From contig OW388296.1 of NCBI GenBank assembly GCA_936450465.1, positions 49,365,750 through 49,429,749 on the forward strand: a DNA stretch of 64,000 nt, written 5' to 3'. Both the position numbers and the translations under genes were made by a program. The stretch comes from Gibbula magus. Its lineage: Eukaryota > Mollusca > Gastropoda > Trochida > Trochidae. The notes under the pieces were generated by a model. That model saw only the letters and a program-made list of their open reading frames with translations. It did no database searches and was not told where the DNA came from. Below are positions 49,265 through 59,799 of the stretch, one piece after another; position 1 is the stretch's first letter; each line of letters begins with the position of its first letter.

Positions 49265-50304
49265 ATGGAGGTCGGTATGGCCACTAAAGCGACTGAGAAA
49301 ACTTTCATGGTATGTGGACGTAATATTGTTTTCCATGGGTACATGTGGTGTATATATTGATTGATTTACAAGTGAATACGCATTGAACATTTCAAATATG
49401 TCATGTTGAGAATATGTTTGTTCGTAATAATAATTAAAGTTCGAAGTTCGGTCATCTGTAGTTCACTGTTCCGCGCATTACGAATCGCAATCGCTGAATC
49501 AGCTGTTGATTCGTTGAACAATGACTTTTATAAGACAATACTGTTTTGAGTTTATGTAAGACATCGGTAAGGTAAAATTGTACTATCACACTACCGGTAC
49601 GAGTCTTCGTCGTGTAAAATGAATGCACAATTTATTATGGATCTACGAAATCTCTTCCACTTCGCCACCTTGTCAACCGAATACCGTAAATCCTTGAATA
49701 ATCGCCCGGTCTATATGATAAATTCCTCGTTGATATACATAATTGCATGCCGAGTTAAATTTAGCAAATGTAAACAAACTAGTGCATGGTAGTCTCCGGC
49801 TATAGTCTCCTTTTTAGAAATAATTCCGGCATATTTATGTGACTTTCAACCTCACGGCAAGAGCTTTATTTACAATATATTTACAACCTAAAATCTACCC
49901 GATTATTCAAGGATTTACGGTAATAACTGTTCCTTTGTTTTGATTACCAGCACATTCTTGATTAATAACTACGTTTCTCTTTTCTTTGGAAATACTGTAA
50001 ATAAATCCAATTAGATAGGCTACCAAAGGGGTAAAACTTAATAATTATTAACTAATAGCAAAATTGTATTTAAATTGGTGCAAGTATTATGTTGTGATAA
50101 ACTATCTGATCATCTGTCATTTGCTATTGACTAGATTCAATGAAAACATACTTTTATATTAAATGCTTGCATCAATTAAGTCATGTATTTTTTAATGACT
50201 TGTTAAAAATAAAGTTAAAATTTATTTTGCAGAAGGAAGCAGAGAAAGACACTTCGGAAGGAGCAATGAATAGAGGGGCGGGTCCAGCTTGTTACGGCAG
50301 TTGA
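49265..50304 (+). CDS. small two-exon gene at the left end of the 6.1-kb element, 38 aa
   Basis: Exon 1 (49265-49309) encodes MEVGMATKATEKTFM and ends at ATG|GTATGT. Exon 2 begins after TTTATTTTGCAG at 50233 and encodes KEAEKDTSEGAMNRGAGPAC then YGS, with TGA at 50302-50304. Phase 0 join. An upstream promoter block (CACGTGACTTCCGG, E-box plus ETS, near 49219) and a downstream AATAAA at 50386-50391 with a T-rich tract make a complete small transcription unit. An earlier ATG at 49258 opens a 9-codon frame. The protein is hydrophilic, matches nothing I know, and the RNA could be non-coding. Confidence 0.4.
49682..49922. mobile_element. MITE with TA duplication and about 22-bp TIRs
   Basis: TA at 49682-49683 and 49921-49922 flank CCGTAAATCCTTGAATAATC and its inverse. 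Tc1/mariner-type targeting is inferred. A degenerate relative begins near 53612 (TTAATCCTTGAATAATCACC). Confidence 0.8.
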
Positions 50305-51604
50305 CTAGAAGAGGGCAGGTGAAGACATTTGGCTGTAAGGGGCTGATGATGTGGAGAGGTTGAGAATTTTGTATTAACAATAACAAATAAATATTATGAT
50401 TGAAGTGATGTTTTTTTTATTCACTGGATTAATGTGTTAGTGGTGTTGACAAAAGTGAGCACGCATGCCTATCAGTTTCCCAGAAACTGCTGTTAGCAGT
50501 GTAAAAAGCTGGAATTATGACTGATGTTAAATAATAGATTAAAGGGACAGAACTCCATAAAAATCAGCCCCTCTGCAATTTGGTGTTGAATGAAAGCAAA
50601 GTGTCATAATGTGGTGTCCATTTCTAGACCCCACACATCAAGCTTGTACATTTATAAAACACACTGATATTCATGAGCGGGAACAATTGTTTATTCACCC
50701 AGCAGTACAATTGGGTACCTGGTATGAAAGTTAAGGCAATGTAACATAAGTTCAAGCACTTTAATTGGCAGCTAGGTTGCATGCTCCAAGTCAACATCCA
50801 AGTCTATCATTGACAAATTTTAAGTCATGCTACTCAGTAGTCAGTACCAACCCGTCCCGGGTATCCGGGTTACCCGTCCCAGCCCTAGTATACTGTATTA
50901 ATGAATCCTACATATGAGTAGAAAAATCATTCACAAAAACCTGACCAAAAACCTGACCAAAACCCAATGAACATTTATCATAGACCTTAGACTAAAATTC
51001 AGTCTATGGAATTTTTTAAATTATTGTATCTTCATCCTTATGATTACATATTTTTCAATACTACCAGTTTGTGTATTCTGTTTATCTAGACTTGCTGAAT
51101 ACAGATCTAGACTGTATTAAAGGCTCTTATTTTTACACAGTCATGGAGCAGGATTACATAGCAGAACTGATGAGCTAAAAATACAGCCATGGGCTCTGTA
51201 GCTCATCAGGATATGTATTGATTGCAAATGAATTGTTCTCAGCTTGTTCTAGAGCTTTTCATACTGGAAAATAAGTCAAGAATAGGATTTTATATTTAGA
51301 ATATCCGTTGTCTAAGGAATGTGTACACAACATTTCAGCTCTCTAGACAATGTGGAACTGGGGTCACGAAATCTACAATTTAGAATCTCCATAGGCCAAG
51401 AGGTCTGCACATAACATTTCAGCTCTCTGGAGTAATTGGTTCTGGGGAAGAAGTCCAAAAAGCAAAAAGTTTACACATGGACGGAAGGATGGATGGACAC
51501 CGTGCCATGCCAGAAGTCTGAAGCCCATCGGGCCTTTCAGGCCTGATGAGGTAATAAGCGAAAAGTTTCGGACGGACGGACAGCAGACAGGGAATGGTTA
51601 CCAG
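50305..51604. other. interior of the 6.1-kb element, non-coding
   Basis: TTAAAGGGACAGAACTCC near 50541 resembles the start of a TTAA MITE without a visible partner. A fragment at 51105-51215 shares AGATCTAGACTGTAT..AGGCTCT with 14787-14815. A GGACGGA-rich piece at 51470-51595 resembles simple-repeat-bearing mollusc dispersed repeats. Confidence 0.4.
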
Positions 51605-54600
51605 GTTGGAAATACATGCCATTTATTTAGTAAAAAAAATACAATAATTACATATCTGAGATTACAGTTTCAGTTAAAGATGTGATAATTACAACTTACT
51701 CAACTTCTTGCATGTTGAACAGTTTTGCTTTGAAACACTAGGTAGGGGCCTTTCATCCACCTGGATCTCATCTGCACAGGTAACTCAATGAACAGTCTCT
51801 TGTTGGGCTAGGGTCATACATGATGCTTTCACTTTCATTAGTGGTTTCCGTAATGTCGAAGAGGTGTAATGTCCCATAAGTCTTCGGAGAATGTGATAAT
51901 CTCCAACATTGTTGGCTGAATCGCTGAAATAGTTACATATATTGTATGATAAATATAAAATTTCACATCTATATTTGCAATTATTATGAATGTATAACTG
52001 AACAGGATGACAGCCATCTAACATTGTTCAATATTGTTCCTATTGGACACATAACTATTAGTGCTTAGCTAGTGAAAGTAGAACTCTGTAGCTCATCTGG
52101 TATTAATTGCTTTATTTATTATGTCCCCCGAAAAAATGTTCGCGACACATAATGTTTTCGCCTCCGTCCGTTATTCGGTCATTCCGAAATGCTTTCTTTT
52201 CCGGGCCATATGTTCAATATTTTTTCAAGAAACTTGGTATGTGGTTAGATCTAGTGGTGGAGTGGTGCCTTTTGCTATTTTGGTTATTCTGAGTTGTTTT
52301 TTTTCTGGTTTCCATGGAAGCTATTGAACTTAGTGCAAATTGGGGGTAGGGACCTTTTCTGGCCTCTATTTCAAAATCTATCTAGTATTTCTTTACGAAA
52401 CTTGGTATGTGGTTAGACCTAGTGGTGGATTGGTGCCTTTTGCTATTTTGGTTATTTAAATGTCTCATAAAGGTTTATGTTGGTTATTTAAAATTTTAAT
52501 ACTAAATGCAACTTCCAAACGCAAGGAATAACTCTTGCCAGTCTGCATTACTGGCTGATTTATCCCTTGCGGTATTTCCCTCGCTTTGTTGTGTCAAAAT
52601 AGTGAATCGCTGCACCAGAAATGCATAGCGGGCCTGGATTTCTAAACACAGATTTCTTAAGGAAATACTGCAAGGCCTAAATCAGCCAGTAATGGAGACT
52701 GGCAAGAGTTATGCCTAGCATTGGGAAGTTGTACAAAATGATGCACTGGGGCTAGTGTTTTTTTATTTTGGGTTAGTGAAAATTAAAACCACAGGCCCAA
52801 CATAACTGCTATACAGTATTGCCTCTAATAAGAACCCGGACAGTTTTTTTTCCAGCACTCCTTGACCCCCCTACCCCCCTACCCCCCCGGCGCTTATTAG
52901 AGACCCGGCGCTTATTTCTTTAATAGAATATTGAAGTTTACTAAGGAAGCATTAATCTAATGGTTTAGACCCGGCGCTTATTGGAGGCCCGGCACTTATT
53001 TTCTCAACTACCATTGACCCCCCCAGCGCTTATTAGAGGCCCGGCGCTTATTGGAGACCCAGCACTTATTAGAGGAAATATGGTATATTGCAAATTATCA
53101 GTAATGTTTACTCCAGTTTTCGGTTTCTACATACCTAATAATAATTACTGAAAAATAAATAGCGGTACTTACAGAATGATGGGTTTGTTCCAGATATCTA
53201 ATTCTTTTCTCATTCTGCATGTGCACACTAGTTTTGAAAAGCAGTTGGAATTTTCTGCTTTCATAGACTCATCTGCAGTAGTCAGCTTCACACTGAAATA
53301 AAAACAATCAGCATGCAATTATTAATGTATAAAATCTTTAAAGCAAAGAAGTGTAATTGAATTTGACTATTATTTAATTTGACATTCAATCACTATTTAA
53401 AATCTTCCTGCTTTTTCCATTGGTACTCAGATATATTTCTCATATTTTAATCAATCAACAAAATTATGGTTCAGAACTGTTTATTATTAATAATTTGGTA
53501 TTTGTCATTGACAAAATATAACACAAACAGAAGTAATTATGTTTGACACAAAGGGCCTAGGAAGAGGGAATTGTGTATGAATTAAATTAATTAAAAAAAA
53601 TTAAAAAAAGGTACCATTAATCCTTGAATAATCACCTGCCTTGAATAATTGCTGAGTCTAAGCCCTTTTTTAAATAAATAATCGCCTGCCTTCAATAATA
53701 ATCAGGTTACAGTTAGCATTTGTAAATAAACTAATGGCTATTTCCTTTTCAAACATAATTCCAGCATAAGCATAACAGGAAAATTAACATGGACATGGAC
53801 ATTTCAATTTTAATCATTTTATGTGTTCATTTATATATTTTTTTCTCTCACTCCATTCTATTCATCCTTGGTGTACAGTCTATTCAGTAGCAGAAATTAT
53901 TTGTTCATCACATTTTATAAAAATTTATTTATATATAGTTACCAGTGGACAACTATAAGCAAAATGTAAACCTAACTGAATTACATTCAAGTTGATGAAT
54001 TCTAAAAAATGTAACATAATAACGATAGTACACTTTACTATCATATGAAATAGGGTAGATGATCTATTTTTGTTGTTGAAGTAGGCCAAATGACAAGTAA
54101 TGAAATCATGAAAATAGTTTAAATTACATTACAGGAATTTACTGCATTCCAAATATGAAACAGTGATTTTATTCACGGTCATAATACAAGAGGATTAAAC
54201 AAATCTACAAGATTAATTTTTTCATTCAATTATCAGACTGACTGGCAAACAGAATATTGACCAAACAAATTCTTATTCCGGAAGTGAGAGACTCAGAGAG
54301 CTGAGAGTGAAAATTGGGACATGAAACTAACAATTACTATAGATTCAAACGTCTACAAGGCGTAAATTAGGCCTAGATTTATTTGTAGGCCTACTTGCGC
54401 AAACCAAAACTTAGTTGCGATCTGGTCTGAAGAATATTTATTACCGGAGAAAAAGTAAACACTGCCAGCCGCATGAGGCGACGTTGTTCAGTTCAATGGA
54501 ATTTGGGACAGAAGAAATTATATTTGAAACTATTTACCTTTACGTGTTCCTACAAACCTGAGGCTTGACGTGCACATTTCAAAACCTAAATATATTTGAT

Positions 54601-54975
54601 TATCCACAAGTTATGATAAAATAATAAAGTGTGAAAGCGTCCCACTCACCTCTCGACAGCTGCTCGACTCCAGTCACGTATCTCGACAGTACCGGTGCTC
54701 CGACACTGTGACAGTTGACATGCGTCGAGGTTTGGGAGAAAATGACCGTCCTTCAAGTTGGTCCTACGGCAACGTGGAAATATTCGTGTCTTTGATGGTT
54801 GCTCGCTGTAGATCTTTTATTAATATGACTGTCGATTGTCTGAAGGCTCCGTCGGATTGTCGTCGGTGCTTTCGCTACACGTTTGTTTACTGCACTGTGA
54901 GGAGTTGGTGGTGGAAGTGGTGTACACGCGAGTCAATCATTTCCGGTTTAGCCGCCATATTTATGGAAACGTTTC
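51605..54975 (-). CDS. putative three-exon minus-strand gene at the right end of the 6.1-kb element
   Basis: Exons are about 54975-54650 (donor GAGAG|GTGAGT), 53292-53173 (acceptor TTTATTTCAG, donor GTAAGT) and from 51923 (acceptor ACTATTTCAG) to poly(A) signal AATAAA at 51627-51622. One frame stays open across both junctions. It reads ..GHFLPNLDACQLSQCRSTG.. then DWSRAAVES|VKLTTADESM.., PII|LDSANNVGDYHILRRL, and stops at 51785. Exon 1 lacks an in-frame ATG and has a short uORF (MAAKPEMIDSR...). The first in-frame Met is MKAENSNC in exon 2, giving about 76 aa. The promoter side has ACCGGAAATG and ATGGCGGC. I do not recognise the protein. Confidence 0.4.
52105..52465. repeat. dispersed repeat with internal duplication
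   Basis: AAGAAACTTGGTATGTGGTT, AGATCTAGTGGTGGAGTGGT and GCCTTTTGCTATTTTGGTTA occur twice about 173 bp apart (52227-52290 and 52397-52460). Preceded by TATGTCCCCCGAAAAAATG. No gene. Confidence 0.7.
52509..52732. mobile_element. foldback MITE (GCAAGG..TAACTC family), about 70-bp arms
   Basis: ACTTCC, GCAAGGAATAACTCTTGCC, AGTCTGCATTACTGGCTGAT and TTGCGGTATTTCC are mirrored by AAATACTGCAAGGCC, ATCAGCCAGTAATGGAGACT, GGCAAGAGTTATGCC and GGAAGTT. Same family as 24735-24935. Confidence 0.8.
52810..53086. mobile_element. MITE with TA-type ends and internal GGCGCTTATT repeats
   Basis: The ends TATACAGTATTGCCTCTAAT and, inverted, ATTAGAGGAAATATGGTATA pair. The inside repeats CCCGGCGCTTATT(A/G)GAGGC five to six times with C-rich spacers (CCCCCCTACCCCCC). 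Confidence 0.7.
53300..54640. other. proposed intron 1 of the minus gene in the 6.1-kb element
   Basis: AT-rich non-coding DNA with a degenerate CCTTGAATAATC MITE near 53612-53710. No other feature. Confidence 0.4.
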
Positions 54976-55145
54976 CATAATTAAGATGACAGATTTTAGC
55001 GGTGATTTTCTCGAAAACCTCTCGACAAATTTTTGCCATTTTTCGTGGAAGTGTCTGAATAGTAGAAATGAACAAATCCATGTTAAATAATTGCAGGAAA
55101 ACCTTCTAGTTTAAAAGTGGAAAATATGCCGGAGTGCACCTTTAA

Positions 55146-55800
55146 GGTTCGTTTACGACTTCTCCTATTCTCTTCCCTCATAGGTTACCAACTTTCCGAT
55201 CCTAACCTCTGTTATATTGGGCCACATATATCTCGGTTCCGGCAAAATCCCCTTGCGGGGAACAATGGTACCTCATACGGTGTTCCAGATTCGTATCCAA
55301 TGAAAACACATCTTTCATGGGCTACGTCGACCGACTGACTTTTTAACATTTGACGGTACCGGTTCTTGTTAATTTACATATCTCCTCCGAATATATTTGA
55401 TATAAATAACATAAATGAACTATTTTCAAAATTTGTCTCCGATTTGCTCTTTTTTGTTTATCATCATGTTTATGATCAATTGTTTTACAAAAACAATTAA
55501 CAAATTTCAAGTAAAACACTTTTAACGAGAAAACGATTATCTTACGTTTCTTTTCTAAAAATATCATTATGACATGTCCATGGCATATGTCTCCTCTATA
55601 ACGACATCGCTGATTGCACAACTAGATTTGAATACAACCAATCAGAACTCTCCAATTGTTGCCGAGAAAGTCATCACAGTAGAACAGAGGTAAGAATCGG
55701 AAATCTGAAGGGAGTGGCCTCTGTGGGAAGAGATCCATAGCGTATTGCTGACATTTTCAGTCATGGAGACTGAAGCTACAAAATTACTACACAGTGGTGG
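55146..55800. other. non-coding with two half-MITE arms
   Basis: ATTCTCTTCCCTCATAGGTTACC near 55167 (arm only) and CTGAAGGGAGTGGCCTCTGTG near 55704 are unpaired arms of the 24459-24543 foldback family, separated by about 540 bp. They may be the ends of one longer relative. Confidence 0.45.
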
Positions 55801-55804
55801 AGCA

Positions 55805-56100
55805 CAGTGGTGTAGTGGTTAGCGTGCTTGCCTCTCACCCCAAAGGCCCGAGTTCGACTCCCGGTGGAGACACCAAAAATGTGTGACCTGGGTCTCATAC
55901 TGTGTTGTGTCCTTGGGCAAGACACTTCATCCACATTGCACTCAGTCCACCCAGCTGTCTAAATGGGTACCTGAACAAGGGAAGTACGGACCTATACCAC
56001 TTAGTAGCGGCTCCGAAAGTACAATTCCTTCAGGATAATAATGTACCGCCACTGAGCAGCATTGCGTTGGATATTAGACGTTAAAATTATCATTATTACA
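55805..56100 (+). mobile_element. tRNA-derived SINE, family 2
   Basis: The head GGTGTAGTGGTTAGCGTGC (A box TAGTGGTTAGC) and GAGTTCGACTCCCGG (B box) form a tRNA-like unit. It is followed by a central block, CTTGGGCAAGACACTTCATC, CAGTCCACCCAGCTGTCTAA and ATGGGTACCTG, of the kind conserved among metazoan SINE central domains. The 3' part is GCGTTGGATATTAGACGTTA then an A/T tail (ATTATCATTATT). It is unrelated in body to SINE family 1. I would not commit to a named domain. Confidence 0.85.
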
Positions 56101-56277
56101 CGATATGTGAACAATATTACATTTACATATGCATTCTTAACGAATTCCATCTTTACGAATTTATTGCTACAACCATATGATTAGAACAACATATATAAAC
56201 GAGTGATGTTTTGGCATTATCCACTGCTTATAATTAAAAACTTCCGTGTTTTATCAATTAGACGGACGTGAAGGGTG

Positions 56278-56785
56278 ATATATGATATTTGTGTATTGCA
56301 TTATATGACATTTGTATATTGGAACGGTATATGACATTTTTGCATCGGTGTATTATATGCTATTTATGTATTTGTATGATAATATAATATGCTATTTATG
56401 TATTGATATGATATGCGACATTTGTGTATTGGTTTGATATATGACATTTGAGTATTGGTATGGTATATGTCATTTGTGCATTGGTGTGGTATATGACATT
56501 TGTGTATTGTCGGGATATATGACATTTGTGAATTGGTTTGATATATGACATTTGTGTATTGGTTTGATGTATGAATTTGAGTATTGGTGTGGTATATGAC
56601 ATTTGAGTATTGGTGTGGTATATGCGCTGTATGTATTGGTACGATATACGACATTTGTGTATTGGTATGATATATGACATTTGAGTATTGGTGTGGTATA
56701 TGACATTTGTGTATTGGTACAATATACGACATGTTCGCATTGGTTTGATATAATGACATTTATGTATTGGTATGATATATGACAG
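56278..56785. repeat. tandem array, 26-bp unit, about 19 copies
   Basis: Unit TATATGACATTTGTGTATTG plus GTTTGA, with frequent substitutions (GGTGTGG, GGTACGA, ATGCTATTTATG). Long minus-strand frames of His/Tyr/Asn/Thr repeats arise from it and are not genes. Confidence 0.93.
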
Positions 56786-57010
56786 TTGAGGTGGGGCGAT
56801 TTATAATTTCATCACGCCAGATAATTGCACTTATATGACGGCGATTGCTTGGGGAAATACAATACAATACAATACAAATTGTGGACATGGATTGCGGTGA
56901 AACCTCCGAGCGTCGGCCTTTACAAGAGAACCGTGAGTTTTACAGCACCGAATTTCAATTCATCAATGTACTAAAATCTAACAACGCGTAGAGCAGTTCC
57001 AAATAGTACA
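56786..57010 (-). mobile_element. diverged SINE family 1 copy
   Basis: It keeps TTGCGGTGAAACCTCCGAGCG, TCGGC, GAACCGTG and CACCGAATTTCAATTCA in family order, with a small AATAC microsatellite at 56860. The tRNA head is not recognisable. Confidence 0.6.
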
Positions 57011-57425
57011 GCAGTGTACGTGTCGAGTCCTTGGATGGATTCGAACTTTCTTATCTGAACTTATCTGATGTAGTACACACGCGGGTCACGGCTTCCTCAC
57101 GACCAGTGTCAGATCAGTCCATCACAGAGTGAGCACGCACGCGCTGTTATCAGACACATTATTTTCATGAGATATTTCTCACGGAGGTCATTGCCCTGGG
57201 ATCTCCACAGTTTACACCTTTACTGTATTGATGCCAAATATGGAGATTATTACACGAGCAAATGAATTGTACCAATTCTACGAAAGACTGAGGATGTTGA
57301 GAATTTATTCTCTCACCTTCGTGTTGTCACTTAACTGAATCGTCTAGCATTAAAACGGTCATTTCGGCAACAGTCAGTATTTCTTGATATTAATAATTTA
57401 TATCGTTTGACATATATGACTCTAA
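57011..57425. other. non-coding, no feature recognised
   Basis: No supported exon or repeat. Confidence 0.35.
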
Positions 57426-57429
57426 CAAC

Positions 57430-58290
57430 ACACTTAAGCGGCGGTCACAACCCGCCGTACTTGCATGTACGTGCTGTCTACGTGCAAAAACGTGGGTAAA
57501 ATAGTGGTAGCCGTAAGTAAGTACCGACACCCTACGGATTTGGGAGCACGCAGACACGCCGTAGCGCTTTTAGTGCATGCAGAACTTTCGCTGCGTGCGA
57601 GCTGCGTGCGACTGCGTATTTTTCACACGTACGACTTCCGTGCTTGCACTCTACGAACACTGTGCGCACAACGCACGGACTCTGTGCGTGTTTTAAGTTT
57701 TTCACATGGACAAATACTCCACGGACGACAGACTTAGCACGTGCGTGCTCCGAACGTTGCAAGTGCGTTGTCAGTGCGTCGTCCGTGCTTAATCGGCACT
57801 TCCCCAGTTCAACTGACAAATGAGCATGCAACACTCACGTTGCCAGTGCCGAGTAAGCACGTGCTCCGCAAGTACAACGTACGTTGTGCGCACTGATTTC
57901 TGCAGTTATTATGTGCTGCCATTTGAAGCTGCTCTTGCAGCATCAGAAGCGGGAGTATCTGAGTTGAATGGGCGGCATCTTGAGGCAGCAGCACTGAGAG
58001 AGAACCTCTGAAGGTCGCCCTATACCCCTACCCCCTGGGTGCCTGAAATCGGGTTGAATTGCACTTGCACGCACTTACACCGTGCGTGTAAGTAAGGACG
58101 TCGTGCGTGTGCAGCACATGTAAGTACGGCACCCTTACGATTACGTGGCAATCGTACGTCACACGCAAGGTGTAAGTACGTTGTAAGCACTTACAACAAC
58201 TTACCACGTGCGCAACGTACGATGCACGTAGCAGATCAAGGCCAGGCGTGCAACGTACTTACACCTTGCGTGTGACGTACGTTGATTTTG
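57430..58290. repeat. CpG-rich block of GTACGT/GTGCGT-type motifs
   Basis: Unlike the AT-rich surroundings, this roughly 860-bp block is dense in CG, with CGTACGT, GTGCGTG, CACGTGC and GTAAGTACG in both orientations. Two halves, 57430-57900 and 58060-58290, flank a CpG-poor core (57905-58015, TGCTGCCATTTGAAGCTGCT and GCATCAGAAGCGGGAGTATC). It starts with GGCGGTCACAACCCGCCG. Likely a non-autonomous transposon with subterminal repeats. The open frames across it are by-products of the repeats. Confidence 0.55.
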
Positions 58291-59220
58291 CTACCTCCCT
58301 GCGTTTCCCACTTCCTCCCCACGTTTTTCAGAAACTTGGCCTCCCGCAAAAAACGTTCGGACAAAAAAACGCAAGGTGGGTTGGGACCGAGGCTTTAATT
58401 GGGGTATTTGCGTTTCGGCGACTTTCTGAAAATTGAGAGGGGCCAGCGGTCTGCGTTTGATATGGGGTGCTGTTTCATGAGTTTCCCTTCTATATGTTAT
58501 AAGACCCTTCCAATAGTCGCCAAAACGCGAATGAACCAACTGAATGTCTCTTTAAGAACTGAAAATACTAGAATGCTGAAATATTGTTTTGACCTTGCCA
58601 ATGCAGATAATGATTTGTTGAGACTCATCAACTTTCATAGCTCACGTGGACAAAACCTTGTATTTGATAATTATGTAAGTATTCAGCAATAAATAGTGTC
58701 TCATCCAAAGTCGGATGTGGCACAGTGTTAATGGCTCTATTTCGTATGACGTCATGCATAACGACGAAATGGGTAAACTTGCAAAGAAATGGTTGATTAA
58801 CATTATTACCCATATATGGTTGAAAATAACCGAGTTAATATTCACGAGCACCTGGACACATATCACGTAAGGCCCAATCACTTATCACTGTAAGGCCCAA
58901 AAAATAAAATGTTTCTGGTCTTTACAGGCTTACAAAATTGATGCTATGACGCGATTTCTTTTTATTTATGACATTGTTTTTTCGAATGAAGAGATAAATT
59001 CCATTCTATACAAACTTCTCACCGATAAAAAAACAAAATATACACAAAAGAAAGCACAAACCCTTATAAGTATGTGTTACTATTCCAAATGGTCAATAAT
59101 CTCATCCCTACACTCCATCTCAGCAGAAACGAGTGACGTGTTCAATGTCCAATGTTTTGAGGCTAAACACTTCGAGTTATCTGCCCCTTTCTTTGTTTAA
59201 ACCTAGAAAACAAGTAGTTA
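58291..59220. other. non-coding; partial paired-CRE repeat
   Basis: The first 75 bases of the 39719-40102 family (TTATTACCCATATATGGTTG, AAAATAACCGAGTTAATATT, ACATATCACGT) occur at 58803-58876. Frames at 58399-58692 and 58946-59200 are not recognised. The second has a somewhat protein-like composition but no splice or domain support. Confidence 0.45.
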
Positions 59221-59247
59221 TCACTTAGGTGACATTATGGTGGCCGA

Positions 59248-59768
59248 GAGGGGACATCGCTCTTTCGCCCTCTGGCATGAACGTGATTAAGCAAAAAAGC
59301 TATATTGCCACACGACAAAGCGATATAGCCATACGACAAAGCGAAATGGTCACACGACAAAACGATAATAAAACGCGATAAAGCGATATAGTAGCGCGAC
59401 AAAACGATAAAGCGAAATAGTAGCGCGACAAACGATAAAGCGAAAGAGCGATTAATCGAAAGAGAGATAAAACGAATTAGCGATAAAGCGAAAGAGCGAT
59501 AAAGAAAAAGAGCGATAAAGCGATATAATAGCATGACAAAGCGCTAAAGCGAAAGAGCGATAAAGCGATAAAGTGAAAGAGCGATAAAGGGATATAATTG
59601 CACGATATGGTATTTGTCGCTTTGTCGTGCGACCATATCGCTTTGTCGTGTGACCATTTCGCTTTGTCGTGTTGCTATATCGCTTTGTCGTGTGACCATA
59701 TCGCTTTGTCGTGTTGTCATATCGCTTTATTGCTTTGTTACCAGAGGGCGAAAGAGCAATGTCCCCTC
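59248..59768. repeat. 521-bp imperfect palindrome made of CGACAAAGCGATA units
   Basis: Outer arms at 59248-59275 and 59741-59768 are inverted with one mismatch (GGGACATCGCTCTTTCGCCC / GGGCGAAAGAGCAATGTCCC). Between them, the left about 350 bp is a run of variants of GACAAAGCGATAT and GCGAAAGAGCGATAAA. The right about 110 bp holds the inverse, ATCGCTTTGTCGTG, about seven times. The series of short frames is an artefact. Confidence 0.85.
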
Positions 59769-59799
59769 CCGGACATCATATGACATCGTCTCCCGCCCC

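Larger units (their letters stand above)
49042..55145. mobile_element. 6.1-kb TTAA-flanked TIR element with two convergent small genes
   Basis: TTAA at 49042-49045 is followed by AGGTGCACTCCGGCA then A-ATTTT. At the other end the exact inverse (AAAATATGCCGGAGTGCACC, TTTAA) finishes at 55145. The TIR is about 24 bp with one mismatch. Just inside each end is an ETS/YY1-type promoter and a spliced transcript reading inwards (entries below). No transposase was identified. Smaller MITEs are nested at 49682-49922, 52509-52732 and 52810-53086. The layout suggests a large, possibly non-autonomous, TTAA-targeting DNA transposon. Confidence 0.7.

Noticed and set aside
54708..54980. A 90-codon plus-strand frame near the right end of the 6.1-kb element
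   Set aside because: It is antisense to the proposed minus-strand first exon and lies in a CpG-rich promoter; no domain or splice context supports it.
55805..55875. A functional tRNA gene at the SINE head
   Set aside because: The tRNA-like unit runs directly into a SINE body and A/T-rich tail, so it is a SINE promoter.
56364..56759. Overlapping minus-strand frames of His/Tyr/Asn/Thr-rich repeats
   Set aside because: They come from the 26-bp tandem array; no start context, splice site or domain.
57465..58011. Cys/Arg-rich frames in the CpG-rich block
   Set aside because: Open frames exist on both strands because of CG-rich motif repetition; no supported start or splice sites.
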